DNA of 64,000 bases from Alphaproteobacteria bacterium (GCA_022600345.1 JAHZKP010000131.1:1-64000), one strand, 5' to 3'; positions 17,687 through 26,775 are shown, counted from the stretch's first letter. Notes: generated from the sequence alone by a model not told the origin. Program-made: numbers and translations.

Positions 17687-18583
17687 ATGCTGCTTTTTTT
17701 CGCTGGCGGACACAGAATGGGCTCAACCTTTCAAGGATTGATCGTTCTCCACGCACTCAAACAACTTGGTATCAAGTATCGACAGCCTGACAACGCCGCC
17801 ATGAACGTCTTCCACCTCGAGAAGATGCGCGCATTTCTCAAGGCTGCCGACGACAACCCCAAGTGGTACTATTACGCAAAATCACATGTAGCGTTTCCTA
17901 CGCAGGTTGAAACGGTGCTGGCGGCTGAACGAGTCAGGATCTTCTTGGTATGGCGCGATCAACGCGACGCCTTGGTCTCAGACTTCCATTTCTCTCAGCG
18001 ACATGCCGGGCATGTCTACGGAAGTTTCCAGGACTATTTCTGGCGGCGTGGGCGGAAGGTCTTGCTCAGGAACCGCCTCCAGCAAGTGGTTTGGGATGGC
18101 GTCGAAGACGACCGGGTGAGGGCGTGGGACTATCTCGATCTGGTCGATAACTTCGAGCGTTCCGCGGGGGAAATGGTGGAATTTGCCGGGATGGAAGGCG
18201 TCGATATCGAGGCGTTGAAAAAAAGCGTTTCGATTGGCCAACTGCGCAAGAAATTCAATGATCCGAAGGGCGCTTTTTTTCGCAAAGGAGGCAAGCAGGA
18301 CATTGAAGAGCTGGGTCCGGACAAACGGACTTTGGCCGCAATCGAGGACATCACCAACGAAACCGATTGGCGCCGGCTTGGCAGGGCTTTCGAACGCGAG
18401 GACTGGATGCACATCGTTGCTTTCGGACGCGAATCGAAAGAGGCGGGGCTGCGCAAAACATTCCACTGGTGGCTGTTTCGGACGAAACGCGCTCATTGGC
18501 TGCGCCGGGAGGTTCTTCCCAAATTATACAAGCTCTCGCCGCGCCGGCTTGTTGCTTCAATTCTATACCGTGATCAGCGTTGA
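17687..18583 (+). CDS. Sulfotransferase family protein
   Basis: The product is 298 residues from ATG 17687, with GGAAG seven bases upstream. It should transfer sulfate from PAPS. The 5'-phosphosulfate loop is FFAGGHRMGSTFQGL (residues 4-18). The 3'-phosphate site is IFLVWRDQRDALVSDFHF. Near residue 210, GAFFRKGGKQD resembles the RKG motif that closes over PAPS. The acceptor is unknown. Its position next to the rfb sugar genes suggests sulfation of a surface glycan, but this is inference because the gene is on the opposite strand. It runs toward the tungstate regulator gene in convergent orientation. Confidence 0.82.
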   Translation: MLLFFAGGHRMGSTFQGLIVLHALKQLGIKYRQPDNAAMNVFHLEKMRAFLKAADDNPKWYYYAKSHVAFPTQVETVLAAERVRIFLVWRDQRDALVSDFHFSQRHAGHVYGSFQDYFWRRGRKVLLRNRLQQVVWDGVEDDRVRAWDYLDLVDNFERSAGEMVEFAGMEGVDIEALKKSVSIGQLRKKFNDPKGAFFRKGGKQDIEELGPDKRTLAAIEDITNETDWRRLGRAFEREDWMHIVAFGRESKEAGLRKTFHWWLFRTKRAHWLRREVLPKLYKLSPRRLVASILYRDQR

Positions 18584-18629
18584 TCATTCTGGAGACCCCG
18601 CCGGTGAGACTTGGGACTGGGAACAGGAG

Positions 18630-19505
18630 CTATCCTCCATTGAAATGGACGGTCCCCAGCGCGCTGATGTCATAGCCGGGAATATCGGCAGCCTTGGAAC
18701 CAAAAGCGCTCGACCGCGTCACGGCAAACAGGGCTTGAAGAGGGGGCTCGAAATAACTGCGCCGGTCGATCAGCAGGTCGAAGCGCTCGGTCACGAGTGG
18801 AATAAAATCCAGCCGGAACTGCGAGGCCAGGGCACACAGGCCGAAGGCCGAGTCGGCTTTTGCTTCCTGGACGGCAAGTGCGGCATCGGTTTCGGAGCGG
18901 GCGGGAGGAATGAGCTTGATCTCATCGGCTGCGATCCCAGCTTCCACGAGCAGGTCTTCCAGCAACATCTGGCTGCCTGATGTTGCCTGGCGAGGCGCCA
19001 CTATACGTTGCCGCAGGTCGCCAAGCGATTTGATCTTGAGTGGATTTCCAGACGCGACGATGAGACCGCGCTGGCGCTTGGCCCATTCCACCAGTACCAC
19101 AGGCTCGCGGCTGAAGCTTTCGCGCACGGCCGGCTCATTCCAGTCCCCGGTCTGGGGATCGAGGATATGAAGGCCGGTGGCGATGCCTTCCGAGGCTGCG
19201 AAGCGGTCCAGTCCGTCGCGGCTGGAATCCAGGTAGCTGGCAAGCCCGGAGCGGGATTCGCGCAGCGCCCATTCCAACAACGGGTCGTGGCTGCCGAGCA
19301 CGACGCCGGGCCTGGAGGCTCGTTGGGGCACGTCGCCAAGTTCGGTATGCTGGGCGAGCCAGGAGTCTATCTCCTCGCGGGGAAATAGAAGCTTACCGGT
19401 AGCCCGGGTGCACGGGATCTCGCCGGCTGCCGCCAGATCGTAGACCTTGCGCTCCTTGAGACGCAGTAGATCGGCCAGCTCTTTAGTGGTGAGAAATTTG
19501 TCCAT
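18630..19505 (-). CDS. HTH and periplasmic-binding-like regulator of the tungstate locus
   Basis: The product is 291 residues from ATG 19505. Residues 1-50 are an excisionase/MerR-like helix-turn-helix: FLTTKELADLLRLKERKVYD followed by AAAGEIPCTRATGKLLFPRE. Residues ~70-290 resemble a type 2 periplasmic-binding domain used as a cytosolic ligand sensor, with GDLRQRIVAPRQATSGSQMLLE and DAALAVQEAKADSAFGLCALAS. No signal peptide is present. Such one-component proteins commonly sit with molybdate or tungstate transporters and are thought to bind the oxyanion and control transport or cofactor genes. Here it is on the same strand as tupBCA, 161 bases downstream of tupA, and may have its own promoter. 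Confidence 0.82.
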   Translation of the reverse strand: MDKFLTTKELADLLRLKERKVYDLAAAGEIPCTRATGKLLFPREEIDSWLAQHTELGDVPQRASRPGVVLGSHDPLLEWALRESRSGLASYLDSSRDGLDRFAASEGIATGLHILDPQTGDWNEPAVRESFSREPVVLVEWAKRQRGLIVASGNPLKIKSLGDLRQRIVAPRQATSGSQMLLEDLLVEAGIAADEIKLIPPARSETDAALAVQEAKADSAFGLCALASQFRLDFIPLVTERFDLLIDRRSYFEPPLQALFAVTRSSAFGSKAADIPGYDISALGTVHFNGG

Positions 19506-19666
19506 GCAGCGGGGAAACCCTGACATTTAGCAGCGCGTTTAGATCAGGATTATGCCGGATTTTGCAGCGCTGCAATGCCCATTACAGAGTTTCCTTTGAT
19601 GGCTGGGCAGCGCTGTGGGCGGCACTTCAATATCCCCACCAACCCCGCAGAACCCCGGCGGTGCTC

Positions 19667-20512
19667 TCAACCGGATTTTTCCATGGCTTGTTGCACTGCG
19701 TTGGGGAAGAACAGTTGCTGGCCCGAACGCCTGTAGGAACCGATCGCTTGCTGGCCTTCTGCCGATAGAAGCCAATTGACGAATTGCTGCCCCAACCGCG
19801 ACTTCACATGCGGGCATTTTGCTTGATTGACCAGAATGACCCCGTACTGGTTGAACAAGTTCTTGTCGCCTTCGACCACGATTTTGAAATCGCCCCTGTT
19901 CTTGAAACTGATCCAGGTTGCGCGGTCAGTCATGACATAAGCTCCCATGCCAACGCCGACGTTAAGCGTCGCACCCATGCCGGAGCCGGTTTCGCGGTAC
20001 CACTTTCCCGAACCTCTCGAAGGATCGACGCCGGCGGCTTCCCACAGCTTCCTTTCTTTTTTATGGGTACCTGAATCGTCGCCGCGAGAGGCAAACAATG
20101 CGCGCTTATCGGCAATCGCCTTCATGGCTGCTTCAGCATCATTCGTGCCGGCGATACCTGCTGGGTCAGATGGCGGGCCGACGAAGACGAAGTCGTTATA
20201 CATCAGGTCGAAGCGCTCGACGCCGTAGCCTTCGCCAACGAATTTCTCTTCTGATGACTTGGCGTGGACGAGCAGCACGTCGCCATCGCAGTTCTGGGCG
20301 TTCTTGATTGCCTGCCCCGTACCCACAGCAACGACATTGACGTTGACGCCGGTCTTCTTTTTGAAAATCGGTAAGATGTAGTCGTAGAGACCCGAGTTGG
20401 CCGTTGACGTCGTCGACTGCACAATAATCGACTTGTCGCTTGCGCTTGCCGGGGCTGCCGATAGCCCGGCGACAACTGCTGCCACTGCCGCGACTACTAC
20501 CATTCGCATCAT
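19667..20512 (-). CDS. tupA: Tungstate ABC transporter, substrate-binding protein
   Basis: The product is 281 residues from ATG 20512, preceded by AAGGAG at six bases. A signal peptide (MVVVAAVAAVVAGLSAAPASA) exports it. The mature protein starts with SIIVQSTTSTANSGLYDYIL, the TTS motif typical of TupA, which binds the oxyanion through Thr/Ser hydroxyls. It continues with VVAVGTGQAIKNAQNCDGDVLLVH, FASRGDDSGTHKKE and GMGATLNVGVGMGAYVMTDR. These features separate TupA from molybdate ModA. It supplies tungstate, and possibly molybdate, for pterin cofactor enzymes. It is third in the tupB-tupC-tupA order, 25 bases after tupC. Confidence 0.92.
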   Translation of the reverse strand: MMRMVVVAAVAAVVAGLSAAPASASDKSIIVQSTTSTANSGLYDYILPIFKKKTGVNVNVVAVGTGQAIKNAQNCDGDVLLVHAKSSEEKFVGEGYGVERFDLMYNDFVFVGPPSDPAGIAGTNDAEAAMKAIADKRALFASRGDDSGTHKKERKLWEAAGVDPSRGSGKWYRETGSGMGATLNVGVGMGAYVMTDRATWISFKNRGDFKIVVEGDKNLFNQYGVILVNQAKCPHVKSRLGQQFVNWLLSAEGQQAIGSYRRSGQQLFFPNAVQQAMEKSG

Positions 20513-20537
20513 GTATTCTCCTTGAGTGTTGATGCCA

Positions 20538-21332
20538 TCAAAGAACGATGCGCCCAGCAAGGTAGTCACACGCGACACTGCTTGTTGGGCGTTCGAAGAA
20601 ATCTGCGGCCGGCGCGTGCTCGGCGACGCGGCCTTGGTGGAGGAACACGACTTCGTCGGCAATCCGTTTTGCCTGTGCCAGGTCGTGCGTGACAAAGATG
20701 ATCTTGATGCCGCGCCCGCTGGCGTCTTTGACAATGCGTTCAATCGTCATGACGGAAGCCGGATCGAGGCTGGCTGTGGGCTCATCGAGCAGCAGGACTT
20801 GCGGATTGGTGGCCAGTGCGCGGGCCAAAGACAGGCGTTGCTGCTCACCTCCCGATAGAAGCCTTGCGGGCTGTGCTGAAAGCGGCAACAAACCGACTTC
20901 CTGCAACAGAGAATCGCGCCTTTCTACGTCGGGCGCCCCGGCAAGTTTCATGACGAAGTCCATGTTGTCGGCAACCGAGCGGCGAAGCAAAACCGGCTTC
21001 TGGAAGACCATGGCCTGCTGTTTTTGAACCTCGCGGTCTGGTGGCATTCCGGCCCACAAGACCTCGCCTGCCGACGGCGGAATCAACCCGTGCAGCAGGC
21101 GTAACAGCAGCGACTTGCCGGCACCGTTGGGACCCATCACCGTGGTCACGCCGGGGGCGGTGATTTCAAGATCGAGGGCATCGATCAATGACCGGCCGCC
21201 AGCTCTGAACGAAAGGTTGCGAACCACCAAGGGCAATAGCGCGGCGGCATTTAGGACCGCAGCATCGGTTGCGGCGTCGCTGCTTGCGGCATCGGCAATG
21301 CGGCCGGACAATTTCAAGGCGACATCATGCAT
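20538..21332 (-). CDS. tupC: Tungstate ABC transporter, ATP-binding protein
   Basis: The product is 264 residues from ATG 21332, overlapping the end of tupB by eight bases. Walker A is MGPNGAGKSLLLR, the Q-loop is AMVFQKPVLLRRSVADNM, the signature is LLSGGEQQRLSLARAL, Walker B is LLLDEPTASLD and the switch His is in VTHDLAQA. The N-terminal ~25 residues are Ala-rich and unusual. The Q-loop VFQKPVLLRRSV is characteristic of the TupC/WtpC group. It energises tungstate uptake through the TupB membrane protein. Confidence 0.93.
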   Translation of the reverse strand: MHDVALKLSGRIADAASSDAATDAAVLNAAALLPLVVRNLSFRAGGRSLIDALDLEITAPGVTTVMGPNGAGKSLLLRLLHGLIPPSAGEVLWAGMPPDREVQKQQAMVFQKPVLLRRSVADNMDFVMKLAGAPDVERRDSLLQEVGLLPLSAQPARLLSGGEQQRLSLARALATNPQVLLLDEPTASLDPASVMTIERIVKDASGRGIKIIFVTHDLAQAKRIADEVVFLHQGRVAEHAPAADFFERPTSSVACDYLAGRIVL

Positions 21333-22032
21333 AGGCCTGACGTCCCGCCGTGCTTCTGAGCGACAGGCCAAGTGCGTTGACCGTCATGGAAATGGCAAGG
21401 AGAACGATGCCAAGTGCAAGCGCCAGCGACAGGTCTCCCTTGGAGGTTTCCAGCGCAATGGCCGTCGTCATGACACGCGTCAGGTGGTCGATATTTCCGC
21501 CGACAATCATAACTGCACCAACCTCGGCGATGGCGCGCCCGAAGCCGGCCAACGCGACGGTGATCAGGCTGTAGCGGGCATCCCAGAGGACCGCCGCCAT
21601 GGCCGTATGCAGTGGCACGGTGAGCGAGCGGAACAGCTCGTCGTATTCGCAAAACAGGTCCTCGACGATTTGGCGTGAAAGCGCCGCGATGATCGGCGTG
21701 ATCAGGATCGACTGGGCGATGATCATTGCGGCCGGCGTGTAGAGCAGGCCAAGGACGCCCAGCGGACCCGCGCGTGACAGCGCCAGGTAAACCAGCAGCC
21801 CGACCACGACCGGGGGAAGCCCCATCAGCGTGTTGAACAAGACGATCACGCCGCCGCGGCCGGGAAACCGCGACAGAGCCACCACGGTGCCAAGCCCGAA
21901 GCCGATAACGCACGAGATCAGAAGCGCTGTCAGGCTGACCTGCAACGATAGCCAGATAATCTCGAACAAATCGGCATCGCCTGAGAGCACAAGCGAAAAC
22001 GCCAGCCGGAACGCTTCTGCAAAATCTTGCAA
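21325..22032 (-). CDS. tupB: Tungstate ABC transporter, permease
   Basis: The product is 235 residues with five to six hydrophobic segments. The permease-ATPase coupling loop is seen at GFGRAIAEVGAVMIVGGNID, which holds the EAA-like motif. The central segment NTLMGLPPVVVGLLVYLALSRAGPLG is typical of the TupB group. It is the first gene of the tup operon. A 260-base spacer separates it from the divergent OmpA-like gene and should hold the tup promoter. Confidence 0.92.
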   Translation of the reverse strand: MQDFAEAFRLAFSLVLSGDADLFEIIWLSLQVSLTALLISCVIGFGLGTVVALSRFPGRGGVIVLFNTLMGLPPVVVGLLVYLALSRAGPLGVLGLLYTPAAMIIAQSILITPIIAALSRQIVEDLFCEYDELFRSLTVPLHTAMAAVLWDARYSLITVALAGFGRAIAEVGAVMIVGGNIDHLTRVMTTAIALETSKGDLSLALALGIVLLAISMTVNALGLSLRSTAGRQAYA

Positions 22033-22292
22033 AATTTACCCCTGATGCGGTATTTTCACGGATTGTGCTAGAATTATCGGGAGTGCGCAAGGGAAATTCG
22101 CCTTGATGTTGTGGCTGGTGGTGGTAGAGCGGGCCACCGGCTGGGCCCCGCTAACCGCACACACCGCAATGCAAAATTTCGCGAGTGCCAGGGCTGGGGA
22201 AGTGCTATAGTTCTCATGGGGCAGCCGATTTGGACGAATGTACGCGGGCGAGTAGAGCGTTGCCGCCCGCTTGGTCAATTGAGGTTGCGATC

Positions 22293-23384
22293 ATGGGTAT
22301 GCGTGGTCTTGCGTTAAGCGTATTGGCGGGCGGATTGATTGTGGGGGCGGGCGTTGGTCTCGCCAGCCTCGACCTGGACGAACTTTTGCCCAATGTGGAC
22401 GGTCTACGGCAATCCGAACAAGGAGACCGGCCACCGGCGAGTGGACCTCGCAAACTGGCGATGGTTGATCCCAGCGATCCGCTGCTAACGGAGCTGACAG
22501 ATCAGTTGGGCGGAAGCGAAACGCCGTCGTCGCGCAGACCCTCTTTCGACGTCGCCCGCATCTCTCCCAATGGCGTTTCGGTGTTTGCTGGACAGTCAAA
22601 ACCGTTCGAGCTCATTAATGTTATGGTCGGTGGGCAGATTGTCGGCTCAACCAAAGCCGATGGCGATGGCAACTGGGCGTTGGTGACGGAGCAAAAAATT
22701 GCCGACCCTTCGGGCGAACTGGGCTTGAAGGCCGGGGTGATCGCCAAGCCTGCGAAGTCCGTTGAAAAGGAAAACCCCAAGGCCGCACCAGTTGCGGTGG
22801 GTCGCGAACGCGCGCCGAGCGTGGCTGACGTCAATAAGCGGCTGCTGGCCTCGCTGTCTGGTCTTGTTGAGAAAGCACGCGCGCGAAATCAGGCCAAGGC
22901 GAACGCCCCGCCGGGGACCGGAGCGACGGTGCCCGACAAGGCTGGCGAATTTAAGCGCGTTGCCGAACTAAAAACGAATTCCACCACCGTCGATGCAGCC
23001 CCTGCAGCATCGCCTGCGCCCGTGTCGCGAGCCCGCACGATCCCCATCCCGATCCAGTTCGTCTATCGCAAAGCCCAGTTCACCCAGCAGGGCCGAGATT
23101 CGGTAAAGCTATTGCTGGAATACCTGTTGGTCAGCAAACGCGAACGCATAATGCTTTCAGGGCATGCCGATGAGCGTGGGTCTGCTGAACTGAACATGAA
23201 GCTGTCGCGTGACAGGCTGAATGCGGTGCAGGAAAGATTGAGGGCTGGCGGCTACACGGGACAGATCGAATTGCTGGCCAAGGGTGAATCCGAACCGTTC
23301 ACCGGCGTCGACAGGACTGCGCTTTCCGCCCAGGAGCTCTACCAACTCGACCGCCGTGTCGAGTTACGACTGGACGGTCAGTGA
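22293..23384 (+). CDS. OmpA-domain envelope protein
   Basis: The product is 363 residues from ATG 22293, with GAGG upstream. A hydrophobic N-terminus (LALSVLAGGLIVGAGVGLASL) acts as signal or anchor. Residues ~90-145 form a small beta domain (SPNGVSVFAGQSKPFELINV then MVGGQIVGSTKADGDGNWAL) like the Ig-like module of LysM/OmpA proteins. A Pro/Ala/Lys-rich linker follows. The last ~115 residues are an OmpA-like peptidoglycan-binding domain: IQFVYRKAQFTQQGRDSVKLL, LSGHADERGSAELNMKLSRD with the Asp and Arg that bind diaminopimelate, and the ending LDRRVELRL. It probably tethers the envelope to the cell wall. It overlaps the convergent small membrane-protein gene by seven bases. Confidence 0.85.
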   Translation: MGMRGLALSVLAGGLIVGAGVGLASLDLDELLPNVDGLRQSEQGDRPPASGPRKLAMVDPSDPLLTELTDQLGGSETPSSRRPSFDVARISPNGVSVFAGQSKPFELINVMVGGQIVGSTKADGDGNWALVTEQKIADPSGELGLKAGVIAKPAKSVEKENPKAAPVAVGRERAPSVADVNKRLLASLSGLVEKARARNQAKANAPPGTGATVPDKAGEFKRVAELKTNSTTVDAAPAASPAPVSRARTIPIPIQFVYRKAQFTQQGRDSVKLLLEYLLVSKRERIMLSGHADERGSAELNMKLSRDRLNAVQERLRAGGYTGQIELLAKGESEPFTGVDRTALSAQELYQLDRRVELRLDGQ

Positions 23385-24058
23385 GCAGGACGCAGGCCTT
23401 TGGACGCAGCGGCCGCGTAACCATCCGAAATGGGATTTCCGTTACACCTATTGCTGCTTTCACCGATCGTGTAGCGCGCGGTGCCGCCCCCTTCGTAGAT
23501 GTTTATGCGCTCAATCATGCCTTCGATTTCTTCTGTCCGGCTTTCCAACTGTTCACGTCGCACAGCGAATGTCACAAGGATCCCAATACGAGAAGTGAAC
23601 GTGCCAAGATACTGGGTGTAAAAGCCCGGAATTTCCGATTCAAATAACAGGCCGTCCATCCAATCGTATTCACCAATCCTGCGCATTTTCAGGTGCTTGA
23701 ATTTCGATTTGCGGCCCTCAGGCACGCCATGTTTGCTATCAAGTATCCGTGGTGTCCTCAAATGCTGCTCATAGCAGGCAAAGGTATCCAACGGCCCTCG
23801 ATACTTCGCTGTAAAGATAGCGATTGCAGAACGATCCATATCGCGTTTGTTTTCTGAATATTTCTGACAAACGCCATCGGTTGCCTCCCAATGGCATTGC
23901 CAGCCTGGTGCCAGGGTCATTTCCATGTAGGGTGTCAGAAACCGTTTCTTGGGTGTTGGGACAAGCCAATTTGAAACGGCATATCCGATAATCGCCAGAA
24001 ATGCCGAGATGGCAGTAAATGCGAGAACAAAGGACCGCACGAAAACCCAGTTCGTCAT
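23378..24058 (-). CDS. Single-pass membrane protein, block A partner of the TIR protein
   Basis: The product is 226 residues. Residues 9-33 are one hydrophobic segment (SFVLAFTAISAFLAIIGYAV), followed by a predicted periplasmic domain with Cys residues (WQCHWEATDGVCQKY, TFACYEQH). No known domain is recognised. It starts eight bases after the stop of the TIR gene on the same strand, so the two are almost certainly cotranscribed. The protein may stabilise or sense for the TIR membrane protein, but that is only inference from the operon. Confidence 0.75.
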   Translation of the reverse strand: MTNWVFVRSFVLAFTAISAFLAIIGYAVSNWLVPTPKKRFLTPYMEMTLAPGWQCHWEATDGVCQKYSENKRDMDRSAIAIFTAKYRGPLDTFACYEQHLRTPRILDSKHGVPEGRKSKFKHLKMRRIGEYDWMDGLLFESEIPGFYTQYLGTFTSRIGILVTFAVRREQLESRTEEIEGMIERINIYEGGGTARYTIGESSNRCNGNPISDGYAAAASKGLRPAH

Positions 24059-24066
24059 TGCGAAGC

Positions 24067-25719
24067 CTATCTCACCCCAAGTTTCTCGAGTAGCCGGTTC
24101 GCCTCACTAAGGCTTTCAGGCTGGAGGGTGTCGCTTTCCACGGCCGCCTTGAGGCTCGCTGTCGCCTCGGCAAGCAAGGCTTTGCGTCTCGGGGCGTTGA
24201 TCTTGAAGCGTGTCGAAAAAAGCAGCAGTCGGCCAAGATGGAAATCGTTTTCGCCTGCTGTGCCTAGCAAGCGGCTAATTTCCTTTCGGAATTCGACGGC
24301 GCGCCCCAGATGGCGCGCTGCTTTTGCCTCCTGCCCGCCATCCAATGCCGCCTGGGCTAGCTGCACTGCGATCCAAGCCTGACTTTCCCGAAACTCTGCA
24401 ATAGTCGCATCGGATTGTTTTGCCGTGGCCTGCAACCCTGTGACTTCAGTTGCTGCCGAAGCGAATGCTTCGTTCGCCTCGGATAACAGTGCTGAGTAAC
24501 GATCTGTCCGGCCGTTGTCAGAGGCCAGCCGGGCAAGCTCCTGCTTGGCTTCCGCCATTCTACGGAAGAGGCCGGATCTATCTTCGTAAGTCCAAATTGC
24601 CGCGGCCTGTTCGGCAGATGTCGCAGCGTCTCGTTCTGGTCGGGGCGCCAGGAGTTCGTGGCATTCAGCTACAATCGCCTGAAGCTCAGCGACGTGCTTG
24701 ACCTTGTCGCGCCTGACCACATGCAGGCGCACCAGCGCGTCTCGCGCCATAAACCTGGCGTCTGCCAGACGCTGCGAGGGCGTGGCCTTCATAGCGGCGT
24801 CAACAATGTTCAATGATGACGTGTAGTTGGCTTCGGCCAACTCGAATTCCTGCTGCTGGAGACGCCCGTCTCCCTGGACGATAAGGCACAAAGATCGCGT
24901 CAGGGGCGGCATGCGTGTTCCAACCGAGCCATCCAGCTTCGACAGAAGATCGCAGCCTCTGGCGGCCGTTTGCGCCTGCTGGTCGTCGACAGATTTTGCG
25001 ATCGTTGGCGGTTTGTAGCTCTGTTGGACGAGCTGGGAGAGGGAATAGATGCTGTCCTGCAGGGCGGACTGAGCTTGATAGCGGCTGATCAGGGCAAAAA
25101 CCGCGAGCGCGGCAACCGCCAGGGCGACGCTGGATACGGCTCCGAAAGCCGCTCCCAACCGGGCATGTTGGCGTTGCTCTTCTTCTTGGCGCAGAAGCGG
25201 CATGTCTTTAGCCGGCACATCGAGTACTGCGGCAACGATTTTCAGAAGTTCATTGGAAATGCGGCTGGCCCGCAGCGGATTCAGAAAAGAAAAGCGACCG
25301 ACATTGCGCAGATCGATAATCTGTGCATTGGGGAATCTGAGTGCAACGTCGGCTGGAAGGGGACCGTCGAATGCGCCCTTGCCCCTGACAACAATCAGAT
25401 TTGCGCTGTTTGGGCCGCTACAAAAGTCCGACACTTCCCTCATGATCAAATCATCTTCGCCCCTGAGCACCGCATCTGGCGTGGCGATCAGAACCAGCCA
25501 TCGGGATGACATCAACGCTGGCCTTATGGTTCGCTCGAAAAAGTCAGTCGTGCCGCGCTCATAGGCGGTGTCAATATAAACCCGCAGCCGCCGCTGATAA
25601 CGCTCGCCCAGACTGCGCGGTGGCCGAAAGTTCTGCAATGCAGTTCGCACCCAACGCGCAGTTGCCGCACCGTCGGATCGCCGATAGCTGACAAAGGCGT
25701 CATAGCCTGCCTCTTCCAT
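24067..25719 (-). CDS. TIR-domain, membrane-anchored helical-repeat protein
   Basis: The product is 550 residues from ATG 25719, with GGAGG five bases upstream. The frame extends 18 codons further without a better site. Residues 5-160 are a TIR domain: YDAFVSYRRSDG (box 1), LRVYIDTAYERGT (box 2 region), SSRWLVLIATPDA, and LIMREVSDFC. In the last, Glu95 occupies the place of the catalytic Glu of NAD-cleaving TIR domains. A transmembrane helix spans about 189-211. About 340 residues of Ala/Leu/Glu-rich helices follow, with weak TPR-like repeats and two Cys. The TIR domain is predicted cytosolic and the helical part periplasmic, or the reverse. A role in NAD+ depletion or signalling is inference. 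Confidence 0.82.
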   Translation of the reverse strand: MEEAGYDAFVSYRRSDGAATARWVRTALQNFRPPRSLGERYQRRLRVYIDTAYERGTTDFFERTIRPALMSSRWLVLIATPDAVLRGEDDLIMREVSDFCSGPNSANLIVVRGKGAFDGPLPADVALRFPNAQIIDLRNVGRFSFLNPLRASRISNELLKIVAAVLDVPAKDMPLLRQEEEQRQHARLGAAFGAVSSVALAVAALAVFALISRYQAQSALQDSIYSLSQLVQQSYKPPTIAKSVDDQQAQTAARGCDLLSKLDGSVGTRMPPLTRSLCLIVQGDGRLQQQEFELAEANYTSSLNIVDAAMKATPSQRLADARFMARDALVRLHVVRRDKVKHVAELQAIVAECHELLAPRPERDAATSAEQAAAIWTYEDRSGLFRRMAEAKQELARLASDNGRTDRYSALLSEANEAFASAATEVTGLQATAKQSDATIAEFRESQAWIAVQLAQAALDGGQEAKAARHLGRAVEFRKEISRLLGTAGENDFHLGRLLLFSTRFKINAPRRKALLAEATASLKAAVESDTLQPESLSEANRLLEKLGVR

Positions 25720-26175
25720 GGCTGCCTCCAAACGAGACCACCCCGCCACTTCCCGTAGCCCGATGTAGTTCATCGCTCAAGCGGTTCGACAACGCCTTTC
25801 GATCTTTTGGCCCCTGCTTACAAAGTCGTCCAGGACGAGCCAGCCGCAGTGCTGAACGTCTCTACCGAAAGCACCCATACGCTGATCGCCGTGCTCCTGG
25901 CGGACTGACTTTGCCCCTGGACGGTCAAAGATCATGGGCTGGTGAAGGGATGGAGCAGGCCGGCCTATCTCACATGGGAAGCGGGCTCAACGCCCGCTGA
26001 CCGACGCCCCAATTGCCGCGATATAAACATGCCAAGCGCCCAGTTGGAACCACGCGATTGCAGCTTGACGACTTGCTTCTTGTATGCTGACTTAACGGTA
26101 TGTCGCGTATTTGGAGCCTGAGTTTTATCAATTCCAAAGGCGACTTAATATTGCCTGCTCTTTTGACCATGAGTT
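25720..26175. other. Divergent spacer between blocks A and B
   Basis: About 450 bases separating two operons transcribed away from each other, so both promoters should lie here. A short frame ending at 25908 (LLAPAYKVVQDEP...) looks partly protein-like but has no start. No terminator or strong palindrome is seen. Confidence 0.4.
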
Positions 26176-26775
26176 GTGCGGCTGCATTGCTCTGTCTGTT
26201 ATGGGTGTGTCCGTGTGCATTGGAAACACTTGAATAGAAGCCTCCATTATTTTGGAGTTTGGTCCGCAGTCCTTGCTGCGGCATTTTTCTTTTCTCTTAT
26301 TGCGACCCATAAGTCCATTGCCGGACACGCAAAGGGCGCGATTTCGGAATCCGAAAAATTAGAGTCGATTCGCACCCGAAGTATTTGGATGCTAAATGCG
26401 TATCGCCAGAAGAATGGACTTCCACAACTCAAAGGCGACAAGAGGTTATTTGCCAGCGCCGGCAAATTCGCGTTTTATCTTTCGAGCACGGGTAAATTCG
26501 ACCATGAGGCTGACGGGCGCGCGCCCAGGCAAAGAATGACCGCTGAGGGGCTTGCCCCCTGCACGACGGCGGAAAACCTCGCTTACTTTGCGACCTCCGA
26601 GGTCGAAGCACCCGCGAAAATCGCATTTGTGCTGTTTGATATGCTGCGCAAGTCCCCAGGCCACAACAAGAACATGCTGTTGGAGGCGGCCAGCCATATA
26701 GGTATCGGAGTCGCCAAGAAGGACGGCGAAGAGACCTATAGTCTGGTGCAGAATTTCTGGGGGCCCTGCTCATGA
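26176..26775 (+). CDS. CAP/SCP-domain secreted protein
   Basis: The product is 199 residues from GTG 26176. A later GTG (26215) is possible, and the ribosome site decides neither. A hydrophobic segment (VWSAVLAAAFFFSLIATH) exports or anchors it. Residues ~65-199 form a CAP (SCP/PR-1) domain: NAYRQKNGLPQLKGDKRLFA, then TGKFDHEADGRAPRQRMTAE and CTTAENLAYFA. The CAP tetrad region is further seen in SPGHNKNMLLEAASHIGIGV and YSLVQNFWG. Functions in bacteria are poorly known and may involve binding of small lipids or proteins. Its stop overlaps the next start by four bases (ATGA). It is the first gene of block B. Confidence 0.82.
   Translation: MRLHCSVCYGCVRVHWKHLNRSLHYFGVWSAVLAAAFFFSLIATHKSIAGHAKGAISESEKLESIRTRSIWMLNAYRQKNGLPQLKGDKRLFASAGKFAFYLSSTGKFDHEADGRAPRQRMTAEGLAPCTTAENLAYFATSEVEAPAKIAFVLFDMLRKSPGHNKNMLLEAASHIGIGVAKKDGEETYSLVQNFWGPCS

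Noticed and set aside
25774..25908. Protein-like tail (ending VLNVSTESTHTLIAVLLAD) in the A/B spacer
   Set aside because: Only about 40 codons with no start and no recognised family, so a remnant cannot be separated from chance.
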